From Candidatus Zixiibacteriota bacterium (GTDB lineage Bacteria > Zixibacteria > MSB-5A5 > WJJR01 > JAJRUJ01), in the NCBI GenBank assembly GCA_024277855.1, contig JAJRUJ010000095.1, positions 1-34,149 on the forward strand: a stretch of 34,149 bases of DNA, written 5' to 3'. Shown here piece by piece: positions 32,492-34,149 of this stretch. Every line of letters starts with the position of its first letter. Within the stretch, counting starts at the first letter, position 1. Under the pieces are notes generated by a model. It saw only the letters and a list, made by a program, of their open reading frames with translations. It made no database searches and was not told the DNA's origin. Made by a program: the position numbers and the translations under genes.

Positions 32492-33046
32492 ATGGATGTC
32501 AACACGTCCGATGAAGAGGTGATCGCCAGGTGCCTGAAAGGAGATTCCGATGCATTCGCGGTGATCGTGCGGCGCTACCAGGCGCGGTTTTTGCGGCTGG
32601 CCGGTGGGGCACTGACCGACGCTGCCTCGGCGCAAGATGTGGTCCAGGAGACATTTATCAAGGCCTATACCCGGCTGAATCAGTATCGTCCGGAAACAAG
32701 TTTCCCCTCCTGGCTCTATACGGTTTTCTCCAATTGCCTCAAAGACGACCTGCGCCGCCGCAAGCGGCAGGGCGGGTTATTGGACCGGTTACGCGACTAT
32801 TTGCTGATCGAGTACGAAACGCCCGAACCGGAACCGGAAACGCCGGATACCAGTTGGATCAGACCGGCGTTGAGCCAACTATCGGAAAAACAACGGATAT
32901 GCGTATTATTACGGGATATCGAACAAATGGAGATGAGCAAGGTGGCCGAAAAACTGGGCATCAACGAAACAACCGTGCGGGTTCACTTGATGCGTGGACG
33001 GAAGAAATTGCGAGAGATCTATGAACGAGAAGTACGAAAACAATAA
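32492..33046 (+). CDS. ECF-type RNA polymerase sigma factor
   Basis: This is 184 aa from ATG 32492. Upstream GTG 32444 and TTG 32456 (behind GGGAG) are in frame and possible, but sigma region 2 begins shortly after 32492. Region 2 contains 'DAFAVIVRRYQARFLRLA', 'AQDVVQETFIKAYTRL' and 'FPSWLYTVFSNCLKDDLRRR', the classic core and -10 recognition segment. Region 4 contains 'LSEKQRICVLLRDIEQMEM' and the helix-turn-helix 'VAEKLGINETTVRVHLMRGRKKL'. The linker is acidic and proline-rich (EPEPETPD). It overlaps the anti-sigma gene by 26 bp, the usual sigma/anti-sigma operon. Its target promoters are unknown. Confidence 0.92.
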   Translation: MDVNTSDEEVIARCLKGDSDAFAVIVRRYQARFLRLAGGALTDAASAQDVVQETFIKAYTRLNQYRPETSFPSWLYTVFSNCLKDDLRRRKRQGGLLDRLRDYLLIEYETPEPEPETPDTSWIRPALSQLSEKQRICVLLRDIEQMEMSKVAEKLGINETTVRVHLMRGRKKLREIYEREVRKQ

Positions 33047-33536
33047 CCGGTCCTGCGACACAATCCGCGAGCTGTTCGACCTGCTCGCCGCCGGTGACTT
33101 GCCGGTCGACGAGGCCGAGTTCTGCCATGAACATATTGGGGCGTGTCCGCATTGCCGGGCAGAATTCGAACGAATTCTGACGACGACCGAAGAATTACGC
33201 GGCGCACTGGGTGTCGGGGCAAAAATCCCCGGCCGGCCGGTCGATTTGTGGCCGGCAGTGCAGCGCGAGATCGGGCGGCCAGGCCGACGCCGGACAAAAT
33301 CGCGACGATGGAATTTCGAGCCGGTGTATGTGCTGGCGGCCTCGGCTGCGCTGACTGTCGCTTTGTATGTAATTGTCTCGATAAATTTTAGCGGTAAGGT
33401 CGGTCACCTGGCAAACGCACCAGTGTACGAATCGGCGCCGGTGGTGGTTTTCTCGGCGAAAATCGGTGAACGCCCGGCGCGAGTGTCCGGTTTCGAAACA
33501 GGCGACGGGGAAACGGTGCTCCTGTGGTTGGAATAG
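33021..33536 (+). CDS. Anti-sigma factor with zinc-finger (zf-HC2) domain
   Basis: This is a 171-aa protein. The ATG at 33021 overlaps the end of the sigma gene. The N-terminal cytoplasmic domain has the anti-sigma zinc motif H38-x3-C42-x2-C45 ('CHEHIGACPHC') after a helix 'IRELFDLLAAGDLP'. A membrane helix lies at ~105-127 ('VYVLAASAALTVALYVIVSI'). The C-terminal ~45 residues are outside the cytoplasm and end 'GDGETVLLWLE'. It binds and holds the sigma factor until a signal releases it. Short periplasmic tails of this kind are common in FCB anti-sigma factors. The gene after it is likely part of the same operon. Confidence 0.88.
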   Translation: MNEKYENNNRSCDTIRELFDLLAAGDLPVDEAEFCHEHIGACPHCRAEFERILTTTEELRGALGVGAKIPGRPVDLWPAVQREIGRPGRRRTKSRRWNFEPVYVLAASAALTVALYVIVSINFSGKVGHLANAPVYESAPVVVFSAKIGERPARVSGFETGDGETVLLWLE

Positions 33537-33548
33537 GGTGAGGATGCG

Positions 33549-34149
33549 ATGAAAAAAATACTATCTGCAATGCTGGTGATTTGTTTCCTGTTGGGCGGGG
33601 GGGAAACAGTCAACGCCGGGAAACAAGACAACGAGGAATACCTGGTGACGATAAAAAGTTATTTAATCACCGGATCGGCCGGCGAAGAGCAACTCATGTT
33701 GCAGAACACCTCGAACCTTTCGATGGCCGTATTGGAGGAAACCATCTCGGATGTCGAGGTTCTTTACGAAAAATTACAGGGGTTGTACGCATTTTCCGAC
33801 TATCAGGTCGTCGATATTACCTCGGCCCGAGTGCGGCTGTCGGGACAGCCGAAAACCGCAATCGGCGGCATTCGTTACCAGCGGGCCGAGCCGGCCGGAC
33901 CATGGCGGGTGGAATTTGACGATTTGGGTTGGGATAGCGAAGGCCGACTGCAGATGTTGGTCAAAGTCGAGAAAGACGGTGAATCGTTTATTACCAGTCA
34001 TGTCTCGGTCTTTCCCGGACGGTCGGTGATTCTCGGCCGTGCGATTGACGATGGCCAAGCCGATGCCGCATTTATTGCAATCGTGCCGGTGGTCGATGTG
34101 GTATCGTTACAAGCGCAGGAGTTTGACGGTGCGCTCGAGCATATACGAG
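33549..34149 (+). CDS. Secreted protein downstream of the anti-sigma factor, cut by the window end
   Basis: The ATG at 33549 is preceded by GTGAGGA. The frame stays open to the last base, giving ~200 residues. Residues 1 to ~24 are a signal peptide (ILSAMLVICFLLGGG...VNAG). The mature part is beta-rich: 'EYLVTIKSYLITG', 'YQVVDITSARVRLSG', 'WRVEFDDLGWDSEGRLQMLVKV', given in parts as 'WRVEFDDLGWD' and 'GRLQMLVKVEKDG', then 'SHVSVFPGRSVILGRAI' and 'FIAIVPVVDVVSL'. The last segments slightly resemble secretin strands ('V.pG.svilG'), but this is not enough to assign the family. Its place after sigma/anti-sigma suggests an envelope-stress or export function. Confidence 0.8.
   Translation, partial: MKKILSAMLVICFLLGGGETVNAGKQDNEEYLVTIKSYLITGSAGEEQLMLQNTSNLSMAVLEETISDVEVLYEKLQGLYAFSDYQVVDITSARVRLSGQPKTAIGGIRYQRAEPAGPWRVEFDDLGWDSEGRLQMLVKVEKDGESFITSHVSVFPGRSVILGRAIDDGQADAAFIAIVPVVDVVSLQAQEFDGALEHIR

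Noticed and set aside
1-34149. CRISPR arrays, tRNA or rRNA genes, transposases
   Set aside because: No regularly spaced short repeats, no tRNA-like cloverleaf with conserved bases, no rRNA segments and no transposase or integrase domain were seen.

Overview
The window looks like a chromosomal segment of an uncultured Gram-negative bacterium of the FCB group. A Zixibacteria-like lineage is my best guess, by inference only. Supporting signs are a T9SS/FlgD-type C-terminal tail (NYPNPFNP...SGVYFYRL) on one secreted protein, many lipoprotein and periplasmic signal peptides, an outer-membrane beta-barrel, System II (ResB/CcsA) cytochrome c maturation, and a very dense set of multiheme c-type cytochromes. 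I count 69 canonical CXXCH motifs in eight proteins.

Layout. (1) 1-3692, plus strand: the 3' end of a TPR protein, a TlpA-like/TPR fusion without redox cysteines, a LolA-like secreted protein and a 17-heme cytochrome. (2) 3693-4447: a long AT-rich spacer. (3) 4448-26993, plus strand: a compact run of 16 genes, most overlapping or separated by fewer than 20 bp. In order: an anchored FnIII/NHL propeller; an OmcS/OmcE-like nonaheme protein followed by a hairpin; a decaheme protein; an NHL lipoprotein and a tetraheme protein; a 704-aa beta-barrel; a second NHL/tetraheme pair; a heptaheme protein; an NHL protein with a T9SS tail; a pentaheme protein; a 1683-aa surface cytochrome with six Ig-like repeats and 13 hemes; ResB; CcsA; a fifth propeller; a small membrane protein; and a B12-binding radical SAM enzyme. 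(4) 27002-28857, minus strand: a PEGA-domain protein and a small secreted protein, each with its own candidate promoter. (5) 28858-32491: a sparse accessory stretch holding a possible small secreted gene, a PII-like gene behind a sigma-54-type promoter with a downstream 56-aa TRASH/YHS metal-binding protein, two direct copies of a structured repeat of about 200 bp, the 3' relic of a sodium:solute symporter, and one secreted protein of unknown function. (6) 32492 to the end: an ECF sigma factor, its zinc-finger anti-sigma factor and a secreted protein cut by the window edge.

Working model (inference): region 3 is one extracellular electron-transfer locus. The small cytochromes may be filament or conduit subunits, the barrel and propellers may export or scaffold them, the giant protein would display hemes at the cell surface, and ResB/CcsA would attach the hemes. 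The radical SAM enzyme is the least expected member and the most likely source of new chemistry. The PII/TRASH pair looks like a separate small metal- or nitrogen-responsive module.
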